Notes under the pieces: generated by a model
The model's input: the letters and a program-made list of their open reading frames with translations, nothing else
What the model was told of the DNA's origin: nothing
The model's database searches: none
Assembly: GCA_030672465.1 (NCBI GenBank)
Contig: DAOVGJ010000218.1
Span: forward strand, 1-6,389
Direction: 5' to 3'
Source: Pseudomonadota bacterium
GTDB taxonomy: Bacteria; Desulfobacterota; BSN033; WVXP01; G020346125
DNA: 6,389 nt
Position numbers and translations under genes: made by a program
Shown: one piece after another, positions 1 through 5,573 of the stretch
Layout of the letters: every line of letters starts with the position of its first letter
Numbering within the stretch: position 1 is the stretch's first letter

Positions 1-84
1 GACGTTGGAAAGCGCCTTTTCGCCCCCGGCGATGACTGCCGCCGCTGTCTCATCACAGGAAGATTCAATGGCTAGTACGAGCAT
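1..84 (-). CDS. tsaD: TsaD, tRNA N6-adenosine threonylcarbamoyltransferase (N-terminal fragment)
   Basis: Translating the minus strand from the ATG at 84-82 gives 28 residues that run off the window edge, beginning MLVLAIESSCDETAAAVI. The IESSCDETAAAV block is the hallmark N-terminus of the TsaD/Kae1/Gcp family (ASKHA ATPase fold, full length about 330-350 residues). In this family TsaD transfers the threonylcarbamoyl group from TC-AMP to A37 of ANN-decoding tRNAs, together with TsaB and TsaE, in the cytoplasm. The metal-binding histidines and the rest of the protein lie outside the window. The ATG at 84 is chosen because an in-frame TAA sits at 90-88, only one codon (AAA) upstream, so no earlier start is possible. 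No GGAGG-like ribosome site precedes it; the upstream bases are an A/T run. The gene is separated from the MBL gene upstream by about 520 bp without a gene and probably has its own promoter. Recognition is firm despite the short length because the motif is so characteristic. Confidence 0.9.
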   Translation of the reverse strand, partial: MLVLAIESSCDETAAAVIAGGEKALSNV

Positions 85-89
85 TTTTT

Positions 90-119
90 AAAATACCATG
101 GAGAGAACCATTCTGCCAA
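90..119 (-). promoter_or_regulatory. Candidate sigma70-type promoter for tsaD
   Basis: On the minus strand TTGGCA (119-114, 5 of 6 to TTGACA) is followed after 18 nt by TATTTT (95-90, 4 of 6 to TATAAT). A start site the usual 6-8 nt below the -10 box would fall at or next to the tsaD ATG at 84. This would give a leaderless or nearly leaderless mRNA, in keeping with the absence of a Shine-Dalgarno sequence. The -10 match is modest in an A/T-rich stretch, so chance is possible. Confidence 0.3.
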
Positions 120-407
120 TAAGGTCGATATCTGATCTCGATGTATCAAGTTAACGATCAGGAAACCAAGCCCCTGAAGCGCGAAAGGGTCACCTCACGG
201 AAATTGAAGCAGATGGATAATGATCCGCCTGTAAAACGCGAGATTCCAAATAAGATCACGACCTTATGAAAAAATTCCTCCTTCTTCGGGCCTTGATTTT
301 TTCCCGAGATTGTGATATTTTTAATTTATCATATGGGGGCGTATAGTTCAGTAATGACTATGGGCGAATATCAGAGGAATGCAACCTTGCTCGCCGCCGA
401 CTGCTAA

Positions 408-443
408 TGTTAGGTTTTTTCCATCACCTCCTTTCACCTAACA
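408..443 (-). repeat. Perfect 8-bp inverted repeat with a Shine-Dalgarno sequence in its loop
   Basis: TGTTAGGT (408-415) and ACCTAACA (436-443) are perfect inverse complements separated by 20 nt. Read on the minus strand, which is the direction of all neighbouring genes, the loop contains GAAAGGAGGTGAT (435-423). That is a 13-nt perfect complement to the conserved 3' tail of bacterial 16S rRNA. No ATG, GTG or TTG stands at a normal 5-9 nt distance behind it; the overlapping ATG gives only a four-residue frame. It lies about 160 nt past the MBL stop and 320 nt before tsaD. No T-run follows, so it does not look like a terminator. The function is unknown. Confidence 0.55.
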
Positions 444-605
444 AACCCTACTCTGAGGGTCCAGTCGACCACCCCCATACCCCCTTTCCTTACTTGGGTT
501 TCCCACGATCTACCACGTGACTTCTGCAAGAAGTTGCTCACTGCTGCTTTCCTCTTAAAGCTTTTCAGTGCTGCGGTTCTGCAGTGTTGCAGTCAAAAAA
601 TCTCA

Positions 606-1385
606 TCAAAAGGCAAGTTCTAAAGTCATCCCATCCCGCGCCGCTATTACCCTTAAACCCATTTCCTCCTCAAGGCTTTTCGCCACATCCCAAGGCTTAG
701 CCCTGATCATGGTCATGCCAAAATGAGTGAGCACAGTCAATTTGGGTTGGGTCTTTCCGATGACCCTCTTGACGTCTTCAACGGTTAGATGTTCAATGCG
801 TTGGCCATCCTCCATGGGTTTATGGCGAACGACGCTGACTATCAAGATTTCGCCTGGATACAGGTCCGGAAGCTCCGAGAAGAACTTGGTATCGGTGAGA
901 AAGGATACCTCCCCGATGGCAAGGGAGAAATTGAACCCATAGGTCTCCACCGAGTGTATATGTCTCTCGGTCGTGGAAAAACGGATGTTGCCCAGTCTAT
1001 ATTCGGTATGCTCCCGCAAGACCTCTATCCCTTCCAAATAGGTCCGCACATACCGGAGAACTACGGGATCATCTTCCAGGGCATCTCGTGGGGCGAACAG
1101 CACTCCCCTTTTCCTGAAGCCCCCGTCCGTCATCGCCTCAATCATAACATTGATATCCCCCGAGTGATCTAAATGTCTATGGGATAGCAAAATCCCATCC
1201 AGGGACGAGGGGTTCAATTTTGGTCTGCTTGAAAGACATCTCACCAAAGCTCCCGGGCCTGGGTCCATATACACATTGGTACCCCCCAGGGAAATCCATA
1301 GGCCCCCCGACGACCTGAGCTGTTTCATGACTACAAAACGGGCTCCTGCTGTCCCTAGGAATTTGACGAAGTCTCCTTCACTCAT
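606..1385 (-). CDS. Metallo-beta-lactamase-fold metal-dependent hydrolase
   Basis: The 259-residue product has the full ligand set of the MBL superfamily. HRHLDH occupies residues 69-74 (H69, H71, D73, H74), a histidine follows at H144 (or H142) in RHIHS, an aspartate at D165 in LTDTKFF, and a final histidine at H221 in LTHFGM. This predicts a binuclear metal (usually zinc) cytoplasmic hydrolase. The N-terminal FLGTAGA and the overall spacing resemble the RNase Z / PhnP-like branch, which acts on phosphodiesters, but I cannot assign a substrate and would not call it RNase Z. There is no signal peptide or membrane segment. The start ATG at 1385 overlaps the end of the upstream zincin gene by 8 nt (ATGAGTGA). 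The ribosome site would lie inside that gene: GAGGGAG ends about 10 nt before the ATG, and GAAGGGG abuts it. Translational coupling is therefore likely, and the two genes form one transcript. The fold is certain and the reaction is not. Confidence 0.88.
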   Translation of the reverse strand: MSEGDFVKFLGTAGARFVVMKQLRSSGGLWISLGGTNVYMDPGPGALVRCLSSRPKLNPSSLDGILLSHRHLDHSGDINVMIEAMTDGGFRKRGVLFAPRDALEDDPVVLRYVRTYLEGIEVLREHTEYRLGNIRFSTTERHIHSVETYGFNFSLAIGEVSFLTDTKFFSELPDLYPGEILIVSVVRHKPMEDGQRIEHLTVEDVKRVIGKTQPKLTVLTHFGMTMIRAKPWDVAKSLEEEMGLRVIAARDGMTLELAF

Positions 1386-1755
1386 CCCCTTCGATCTCCC
1401 TCAGTTCGGATTCGGTCAAGCCAAAGAAGTGGCCGATTTCGTGCATGACCGTCCGTCGAATCCGCAAGAGGAGCTCCCCCCGGGTTCGAACAAGGGCCTC
1501 AATGGGTCTTTGATAGATAACTATCCGATCGGGCAAGACATTGCCATAACGGATTCCCCTGTGCTTGAGGGGAACCCCTTGATAAAGGCCTAAGAGCCTT
1601 AGTGGAGACTTCAACCCAAGTTCGCGCATGATCTCCTGCGGGGGGACTTCCTCCACAACTACCACAATGTTCTCCAGTCTATCACGAAACCCCTTGGGCA
1701 GTTCTTCGAGGGCCTTCGAAACAAGTTTCTCAAACTCATCTCTGCTCAAACGCAT
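1378..1755 (-). CDS. Small zincin-like metallopeptidase family protein (PF06262 type)
   Basis: This 125-residue protein carries HEIGHFFGLTE at residues 105-115. It is a classic HExxH zinc site (H105, E106, H109) extended to HExxHxxGxxE, so E115 is the likely third ligand. The size, the C-terminal placement of the motif and the acidic tail (ESELREIEGDE) fit the minimal 'possibly zinc metallo-peptidase' family PF06262, whose members are short cytoplasmic proteins of about 100-130 residues with no established physiological substrate. No signal peptide is present. The ATG at 1755 is the only ATG in this frame before an in-frame TGA upstream. The best ribosome site, GGGAGG, ends about 13 nt before it, which is long. 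A second ATG 10 nt upstream, in another frame, opens only a six-residue frame. The gene overlaps the MBL hydrolase downstream by 8 nt and follows the aacS terminator, so it heads a two-gene operon. Confidence 0.85.
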   Translation of the reverse strand: MRLSRDEFEKLVSKALEELPKGFRDRLENIVVVVEEVPPQEIMRELGLKSPLRLLGLYQGVPLKHRGIRYGNVLPDRIVIYQRPIEALVRTRGELLLRIRRTVMHEIGHFFGLTESELREIEGDE

Positions 1756-1773
1756 TCTTCTGCCATAGCCTCC

Positions 1774-1825
1774 CTGTAATCATTCTCACTAAGAAGCTGG
1801 GCCGATTACAGTAATAAATGAGAAT
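1774..1825 (-). repeat. Two interleaved inverted repeats in the zincin operon leader
   Basis: CTGTAATC (1774-1781) is the perfect inverse of GATTACAG (1804-1811), and ATTCTCA (1782-1788) is the perfect inverse of TGAGAAT (1819-1825). The order is A-B-A'-B', so the 8-bp and 7-bp stems cannot both form as simple nested hairpins. On the minus strand the last arm (GATTACAG) runs directly into the GGGAGG in front of the zincin gene, overlapping it by one G. TGTAAT within the GATTACAG copy at 1804-1811 (5 of 6 to TATAAT, minus strand) could be a -10 box, but no good -35 box lies 16-18 nt above it. The element could be an operator with split half-sites, or an RNA switch or pseudoknot at the ribosome site. 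The pairing is seen directly; the function is inference. Confidence 0.5.
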
Positions 1826-1862
1826 CTCGAGGCGACGTAGCAGCTATTGCCATCGATGACGA

Positions 1863-1891
1863 AAAGAGCCGGAACGATCTTCCGGCTCTTT
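1863..1891 (-). terminator. Rho-independent terminator of aacS
   Basis: AAAGAGCCGGAA (1863-1874) and TTCCGGCTCTTT (1880-1891) form a perfect 12-bp stem with a 5-nt loop. On the minus strand the stem ends in CTCTTTTC, giving a short U-tract. It begins 49 nt past the aacS stop codon. The plus-strand reading also ends in TTT, but no plus-strand gene uses it. Confidence 0.8.
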
Positions 1892-1940
1892 AGGCTTAAG
1901 CGTCGAAGGTCTCCTCTGCCCTCCCCTCTTCACTCTCCCG

Positions 1941-3896
1941 CTATGTCTGAAGCTTGGGGATATCCTCATAGAGGTCCAATGCCTCGGGGTTGGCCAGGGC
2001 GTCACGATTCAGTACTGGTTTCCCATGAATCACATTTCTCACGGCCAACTCCACCTTTTTCATGTTAATCGTGTAGGGGATATCATCCACGGTGATGATC
2101 TTAGCCGGTACGTGCCTTGGGGTCGTATTTTGCCTTATGGCGTTCTTGATCTTTTTGACCAGATCTTCCGTCAGCTGAACGCCCTCGGCCAATTTAATGA
2201 AAAGGATCACCCGAACATCGTTTTCCCAATCCTGCCCCACCACGATGCTATCAGTAACCTCGTCCAGCGTCTCCACTACCCTATAGATCTCGGCGGTCCC
2301 GATCCGAACGCCTCCTGGGTTGAGGGTGGCATCGGAACGGCCATAGATAACCACGCCTCCGGTATCCTCCCTAATCTCGATAAAGTCTCCATGATGCCAT
2401 ATGCCAGGATACTTCTCAAAGTAGGCACTCCGATATTTTTCCATTTCGGGATCGTTCCAAAAATAGATGGGCATGGAGGGAAAGGGTGCCGTGCACACCA
2501 GTTCCGCCTGTTGGTTCCTAACCGGCCTTCCACTCTCGTCGAAAGCCTCAACTCTCATACCCAGAGCTCGACACTGTAGTTCTCCGGCATAAACAGGACC
2601 GATGGGATTACCCAATGCAAAGCACCCATTGATATCCGTACCCCCTGAAATGGAGGCGAGCTGAATGTCTCCCTTAACCTCTCGGTAGACATATTCAAAT
2701 CCCTCTTCTGCAAGGGGAGATCCCGTTGAAAGCACCGCCTTCAAAGGTGTCAGGTCATAGTCCCTTCCCGGCTTAACAGCCTCCTTTTCGATTGCGGCGA
2801 TATACCTCGCGCTCGTCCCGAAAATGGTCATCTTCTCGTCTTGGGCCAATTTCCAAAGCGCTCCGGGATCGGGATAAAAGGGTGATCCATCAAAGAGAAG
2901 CACGGTAGCGCCAAGGGCGAGGGAGCTCACCAGCCAAGTCCACATCATCCAGCCGCACGTGGTGAAATAGAAAATGGTGTCCGCTCTCTTGACGTCGGTA
3001 TGGAGCATCAACTCCTTGATATGGTGAATAAGGATGCCACCGGCACTTTGAACCATACATTTGGGCAACCCAGTGGTCCCGGAGGAATACATGATATAGA
3101 GCGGATGCTCGGAGGGGAGTTGTTCGAACTCTATCTCAAGGCCGCTCTCCTTGGATACGAAGTCTCCATAGTGGACTGATTTGGGAACTCCGCTGATATC
3201 GGCCTCACTTTCGGTATAGGGGACGACCACCACCTTTTGAATAGAGGGAAGCTCTTTGAGGATATCGGCAATACGGCCCAGGGAATCAAAGGGTTTCCCG
3301 TTGTATGAATACCCGTTGGCCGTGAAGAGAATTTTGGGTTCGATCTGCCCGAAACGATCCAGCACACCCTTGATGCCAAAGTCAGGGGAGCACGAAGACC
3401 AGGCTGCCCCAATGCTGGTTGCGGCAAGCATGGCTATTAGGGTTTCCATCATGTTGGGCATGAATCCGGCCACTCGATCACCCACCGTAACCCCTGCCTC
3501 CCGCAACGACTTTGCCAAACGTGCCACCCTATCATAGAGCTCGGCATAGGTTATCTTGACCGAATCGTGAACCTCCCCCTTGAATATAAGGGCTATGTGA
3601 TCGTCCCGGTAACGCAGGAGATTTTCCGCAAAATTCAGCTTCGCCCCGATAAACCAATGTGCGCCCGGCATTTTATTGGGGTCGTCGACAACCTTATCGT
3701 ATTTCTTTGAAGCCTTGATTTCACCGAAATCCCACATCATAGCCCAAAAGTCGGGGATATTGTCGATGGACCACTGATAGAGTTCTTTGTAAGATGTAAA
3801 CTCCTTCACGTACTTCTCGTTGACATATTCCATGAATCGGATCATGTTGGTCTGCTTTATCCATTCTTCAGACGGCGTCCAAAGTGGTGTTTTCAT
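1941..3896 (-). CDS. aacS: Acetoacetate-CoA ligase (acetoacetyl-CoA synthetase)
   Basis: The 651-residue product matches the usual length of acetoacetyl-CoA synthetases (about 640-670). These enzymes convert acetoacetate, ATP and CoA to acetoacetyl-CoA, AMP and PPi in the cytoplasm (EC 6.2.1.16). The N-terminal 80-90 residues form the ACAS_N-type cap. The AMP-binding domain shows the P-loop YSSGTTGLPK (270-279), TTCGWMMWTW (312-321), STGSPL (390-395), SGGTDI (417-422) and HGDF (502-505). The hinge GRSDATLNPGGVRIG (519-533) leads to the small C-terminal domain with the NMKKVE segment, where K613 or K614 is the adenylation lysine. SGGTDING and the NMKKVE end are typical of AacS rather than acetyl-CoA synthetase. 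The ATG at 3896 is supported by GGAGG five nt upstream. A TTGACA promoter candidate precedes it and a strong hairpin follows, so it appears monocistronic. The product could feed thiolysis to acetyl-CoA, ketone-body use or polyhydroxybutyrate metabolism; none of the partner enzymes is in the window. Confidence 0.93.
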   Translation of the reverse strand: MKTPLWTPSEEWIKQTNMIRFMEYVNEKYVKEFTSYKELYQWSIDNIPDFWAMMWDFGEIKASKKYDKVVDDPNKMPGAHWFIGAKLNFAENLLRYRDDHIALIFKGEVHDSVKITYAELYDRVARLAKSLREAGVTVGDRVAGFMPNMMETLIAMLAATSIGAAWSSCSPDFGIKGVLDRFGQIEPKILFTANGYSYNGKPFDSLGRIADILKELPSIQKVVVVPYTESEADISGVPKSVHYGDFVSKESGLEIEFEQLPSEHPLYIMYSSGTTGLPKCMVQSAGGILIHHIKELMLHTDVKRADTIFYFTTCGWMMWTWLVSSLALGATVLLFDGSPFYPDPGALWKLAQDEKMTIFGTSARYIAAIEKEAVKPGRDYDLTPLKAVLSTGSPLAEEGFEYVYREVKGDIQLASISGGTDINGCFALGNPIGPVYAGELQCRALGMRVEAFDESGRPVRNQQAELVCTAPFPSMPIYFWNDPEMEKYRSAYFEKYPGIWHHGDFIEIREDTGGVVIYGRSDATLNPGGVRIGTAEIYRVVETLDEVTDSIVVGQDWENDVRVILFIKLAEGVQLTEDLVKKIKNAIRQNTTPRHVPAKIITVDDIPYTINMKKVELAVRNVIHGKPVLNRDALANPEALDLYEDIPKLQT

Positions 3897-3944
3897 GGCT
3901 GCCTCCCCAAATTACCGACATACCTAAGTCCCTTCCCGCGTGTA

Positions 3945-3975
3945 TTTGTAAACCACATCATCTTGGGATTGTCAA
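3945..3975 (-). promoter_or_regulatory. Candidate sigma70 promoter of aacS
   Basis: A perfect TTGACA lies on the minus strand at 3975-3970. Two overlapping -10 candidates follow: TTTACA (3952-3947) after 17 nt and TACAAA (3950-3945, 4 of 6) after 19 nt. Transcription would start near 3938, giving a leader of about 40 nt that contains the GGAGG of aacS. The -35 box overlaps the 8-bp palindrome AACATGTT (3974-3981), which could be a regulator half-site or chance. Confidence 0.45.
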
Positions 3976-4293
3976 CATGTTATTTGCCCTGACTCATCCG
4001 CGCCAAGCCGCAATTTACCACGGAATTGCTGGTACACAAACCGCCCTAGGAAACAAGCTCGTTTTTGATGATATACGTAAGGGAAGAAGAAAATGGAGTT
4101 GGCACATGAGATCGTCCAAAGCTTTAGTTCTTCTATATGCTATACATTTGATCAAAAGGACTGAAAATGGCTCGTGAGATCAGCCTGAGGCATCAATGAA
4201 TTATGGAATAGAAGCCGATCTGGCAAACAGTCACTGCCCTTGAAAGGGAAAAATTACAGGAGCTTGCAGGAAGGAAAAACAGATAAATCGGAA
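3976..4293. other. Gene-free spacer between the TAXI terminator and the aacS promoter
   Basis: I find no supported gene in this 318-bp stretch. A 97-codon plus-strand frame (3884-4177) crosses the aacS start and leader and has a protein sequence without recognisable pattern. Short plus-strand frames follow one another at 4093-4164, 4167-4199 and 4196-4243. The frame that starts at 4167 continues past in-frame TGA (4197-4199) and TAG (4209-4211) codons into a 23-codon charged, helix-like tail ending at TAA (4284-4286). This could be a decayed small gene, but the evidence is weak. Confidence 0.5.
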
Positions 4294-4336
4294 GGGAAAG
4301 GCTGGTCATGCGAATCATTACTGACCAGCCTTTCCC
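4294..4336 (-). terminator. Probable terminator of the TAXI gene
   Basis: GGGAAAGGCTGGTCA (4294-4308) and TGACCAGCCTTTCCC (4322-4336) form a perfect 15-bp stem with a 13-nt loop. It begins 22 nt past the TAXI stop codon. On the minus strand the stem is followed by TTCCGATTTATC and only later by TTTTT, so the U-tract is poor. The position and perfect pairing favour a transcript end or a 3'-stabilising hairpin. Confidence 0.6.
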
Positions 4337-4358
4337 CTATAAGAAATTGTCTCTTTCT

Positions 4359-5321
4359 TTACTTGATGGCGCCCACCTCCTTAAAATATTTTATCGCCCC
4401 GGGGTGTAATTCAATAGGACTATTGATGGCGTTACTCGGAATCAGCTGAGCAGCGATAGGGTGAATGTCCTTCAGAGCCCATTTCCCTTTATTCACATTT
4501 TCGAAGATGGCCTTCACCGCTTTATAGGCCACCTCCTCTTCCATCTGCTTGTTAGCGACTATCACATTGGAATCCCCGAGGCAGAGCACGTCATAACCAA
4601 CCTTTGGATACGTCTTGGCGGGCATAGTGATCTTGACATAGTAGGGGTATTTTTTGACCATCTTATCTGCCATGGGGGGTTCCATAGGAATGAGAACGAT
4701 ATCTCTTGTAGCTGCCAAATCCAATACCGCTGCAGCAGGATAAGCGAAGTTAAAGAACACCGCATCGACAATCCCATCTTTAAGGGCCTGAACCGATTCA
4801 GACTGGGAGAGATGGGCAATGGTGAGATCCTTTTCAAGGTTAAATCCATATTCCTCCAGGATGGCCTTGGCCATGACCGCACATCCACTGCCCGGCACAT
4901 CGATGGAAACCTTTTTCCCCTTCAAATCCTTCACAGACTCAATGCCCTTTCCAGATACGGTCACGATGTGTTCGGGCGCGGGATACATTTGGAATAGAGC
5001 AACTAGTGGGAATTTTTTCTCAAAAGGCTTAAGCCCCTGGGTAGCTTTATAAGCAATGCTTCCCATGACCATTCCCATATCGCTCTCTCCAGCGCCGACC
5101 AGCCGCGAATTTTCAACGGAAGCTCCAGTGGATTCTGCGGCACATCGAAGGTCCGTAGTTTTTTGAATCACCACGGCCATCCCTCCACCCAAGGGATAAT
5201 AAACTCCTCCCGGACTACCAGTGGCAAGGGTAAGGAACTTTCCCTTCGCAATGGAATGGCCAACCCATGTCAGGCTTAAAAACAAGACCATGATAAAAGT
5301 GATATAAAGCATCCTCTTCAT
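4359..5321 (-). CDS. TAXI family TRAP transporter solute-binding protein
   Basis: The 320-residue product fits the TAXI (TRAP-associated extracytoplasmic immunogenic) solute-binding family. Residues 1-25 form a signal peptide: a KR start, a hydrophobic core from L5 to V20, and a likely cut after SIA (residue 25). The mature protein opens with FLTLATGSPGGVYYPLG (29-45), the family's ligand-pocket motif. STGASVEN follows at 64-71, DVPGSG at 141-146, DGIVDAVFF at 182-190 and the typical C-terminal ELHPGAIKYFKE at 304-315. It should act in the periplasm, delivering a ligand (glutamate or another small carboxylate in characterised relatives; unknown here) to a fused DctQM membrane subunit. No such subunit lies in the window, so it looks like an orphan or is paired elsewhere. 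The ATG at 5321 is fixed by AGGAGG (5333-5328) six nt upstream. The leader contains a second, orphan Shine-Dalgarno sequence, and a 15-bp hairpin follows the stop. Confidence 0.92.
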   Translation of the reverse strand: MKRMLYITFIMVLFLSLTWVGHSIAKGKFLTLATGSPGGVYYPLGGGMAVVIQKTTDLRCAAESTGASVENSRLVGAGESDMGMVMGSIAYKATQGLKPFEKKFPLVALFQMYPAPEHIVTVSGKGIESVKDLKGKKVSIDVPGSGCAVMAKAILEEYGFNLEKDLTIAHLSQSESVQALKDGIVDAVFFNFAYPAAAVLDLAATRDIVLIPMEPPMADKMVKKYPYYVKITMPAKTYPKVGYDVLCLGDSNVIVANKQMEEEVAYKAVKAIFENVNKGKWALKDIHPIAAQLIPSNAINSPIELHPGAIKYFKEVGAIK

Positions 5322-5371
5322 AAAACACCTCCTATTTTAGAAATATTTTAGATTGATTTACTTACTTTTTT

Positions 5372-5383
5372 TCACCTCCTTTC
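5372..5383 (-). promoter_or_regulatory. Orphan Shine-Dalgarno-like sequence in the TAXI leader
   Basis: On the minus strand GAAAGGAGGTGA (5383-5372) is a 12-nt perfect complement to the 16S rRNA 3' tail. It lies about 50 nt upstream of the gene's own AGGAGGTG (5333-5326). No start codon stands at normal spacing; the overlapping GTG opens only GTG AAA AAA AGT AAG TAA. It could be a ribosome standby site, part of a leader-peptide arrangement or a remnant. Between it and the gene the 9-nt word TATTTTAGA is directly repeated at 5333-5341 and 5344-5352. Confidence 0.4.
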
Positions 5384-5453
5384 CCTGTAGAGCTTTCTCA
5401 CTGATCTATTTTGCTGTCTTGTAATAAGCATGTTCATTTCCCAAGCTTCTTCC

Positions 5454-5493
5454 AATTTTTTCTAAGGATTTCATGATTTAAAAAATTTGTCAA
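5454..5493 (-). promoter_or_regulatory. A/T-rich inverted repeat next to a TTGACA box upstream of the TAXI gene
   Basis: TTGACA occurs on the minus strand at 5493-5488. It is followed at once by AATTTTTT (5487-5480), which pairs with AAAAAATT (5461-5454) over an 18-nt loop. The hexamer 17 nt below TTGACA is AATCCT, a poor -10 box, so the promoter assignment is weak. The repeat could be an operator or a bend. The 5322-5573 spacer as a whole holds no gene; it carries two GTGACC-containing words at 5525-5531 and 5551-5557. Confidence 0.25.
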
Positions 5494-5573
5494 CTTAAGT
5501 ACCATCGGCCCACATGCTTCCCTTCGTGACCCTATCTCTTGACTCTCTTCTGTGACCTCTAACTGGGCGAGTC

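Larger units (their letters stand above)
85..605. other. Gene-free intergenic region between the MBL gene and tsaD
   Basis: I find no convincing coding region on either strand in this 521-bp stretch. The best short frames are a 42-codon plus-strand frame at 141-269 and a 33-codon GTG frame on the minus strand at 259-158; neither has a well-placed ribosome site. Small structures are visible: a perfect hairpin at 408-443 (listed separately); a 6-bp stem with a 3-nt loop at 520-534 (ACTTCT / AGAAGT); a 5-bp stem at 445-460 (ACCCT / AGGGT); a G-rich minus-strand run at 466-492 containing two GGGGG tracts; and degenerate copies of a CAGTGYTGC word around 540-592. A second purine-rich AAGGAGGAA occurs on the minus strand at 283-275, but no start codon lies 5-10 nt after it. 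No hairpin plus T-run terminator is obvious just below the MBL stop codon. I saw no tRNA signature. Confidence 0.6.

Noticed and set aside
141..269. 42-codon plus-strand frame in the gene-free region, product rich in charged residues
   Set aside because: It has no ribosome site before the ATG, no terminator that clearly belongs to it and no recognisable motif; a chance frame is more likely.
158..283. Minus-strand AAGGAGGAA followed by a 33-codon GTG frame
   Set aside because: The GTG lies 15 nt after the ribosome-like sequence, too far for normal initiation, and the product is not protein-like.
423..435. ATCACCTCCTTTC on the plus strand as the 3' end of a 16S rRNA gene
   Set aside because: The bases before it do not match the conserved 16S 3' domain, and no 23S or tRNA follows; only the short tail matches.
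332..479. 8-bp inverted repeat TATGGGGG (332-339) / CCCCCATA (472-479)
   Set aside because: The arms are over 130 nt apart with low-complexity G/C runs, so a chance match is likely.
789..1172. 127-codon open frame on the plus strand
   Set aside because: It lies antisense to the MBL gene, which has a complete metal site; the frame has no motif.
2025..2579. 184-codon open frame on the plus strand
   Set aside because: It is fully antisense to the strongly conserved 3' part of aacS and its product shows no recognisable motif; it is a shadow frame.
4461..4997. 178-codon open frame on the plus strand
   Set aside because: It is antisense to the TAXI gene, whose family motifs are clear; the translated product has no recognisable motif.
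5423..5439. GG-N10-GC spacing on the minus strand resembling a sigma54 promoter above the TAXI gene
   Set aside because: The flanking bases fit the TGGCAC-N5-TTGC consensus poorly and no regulator gene is visible.
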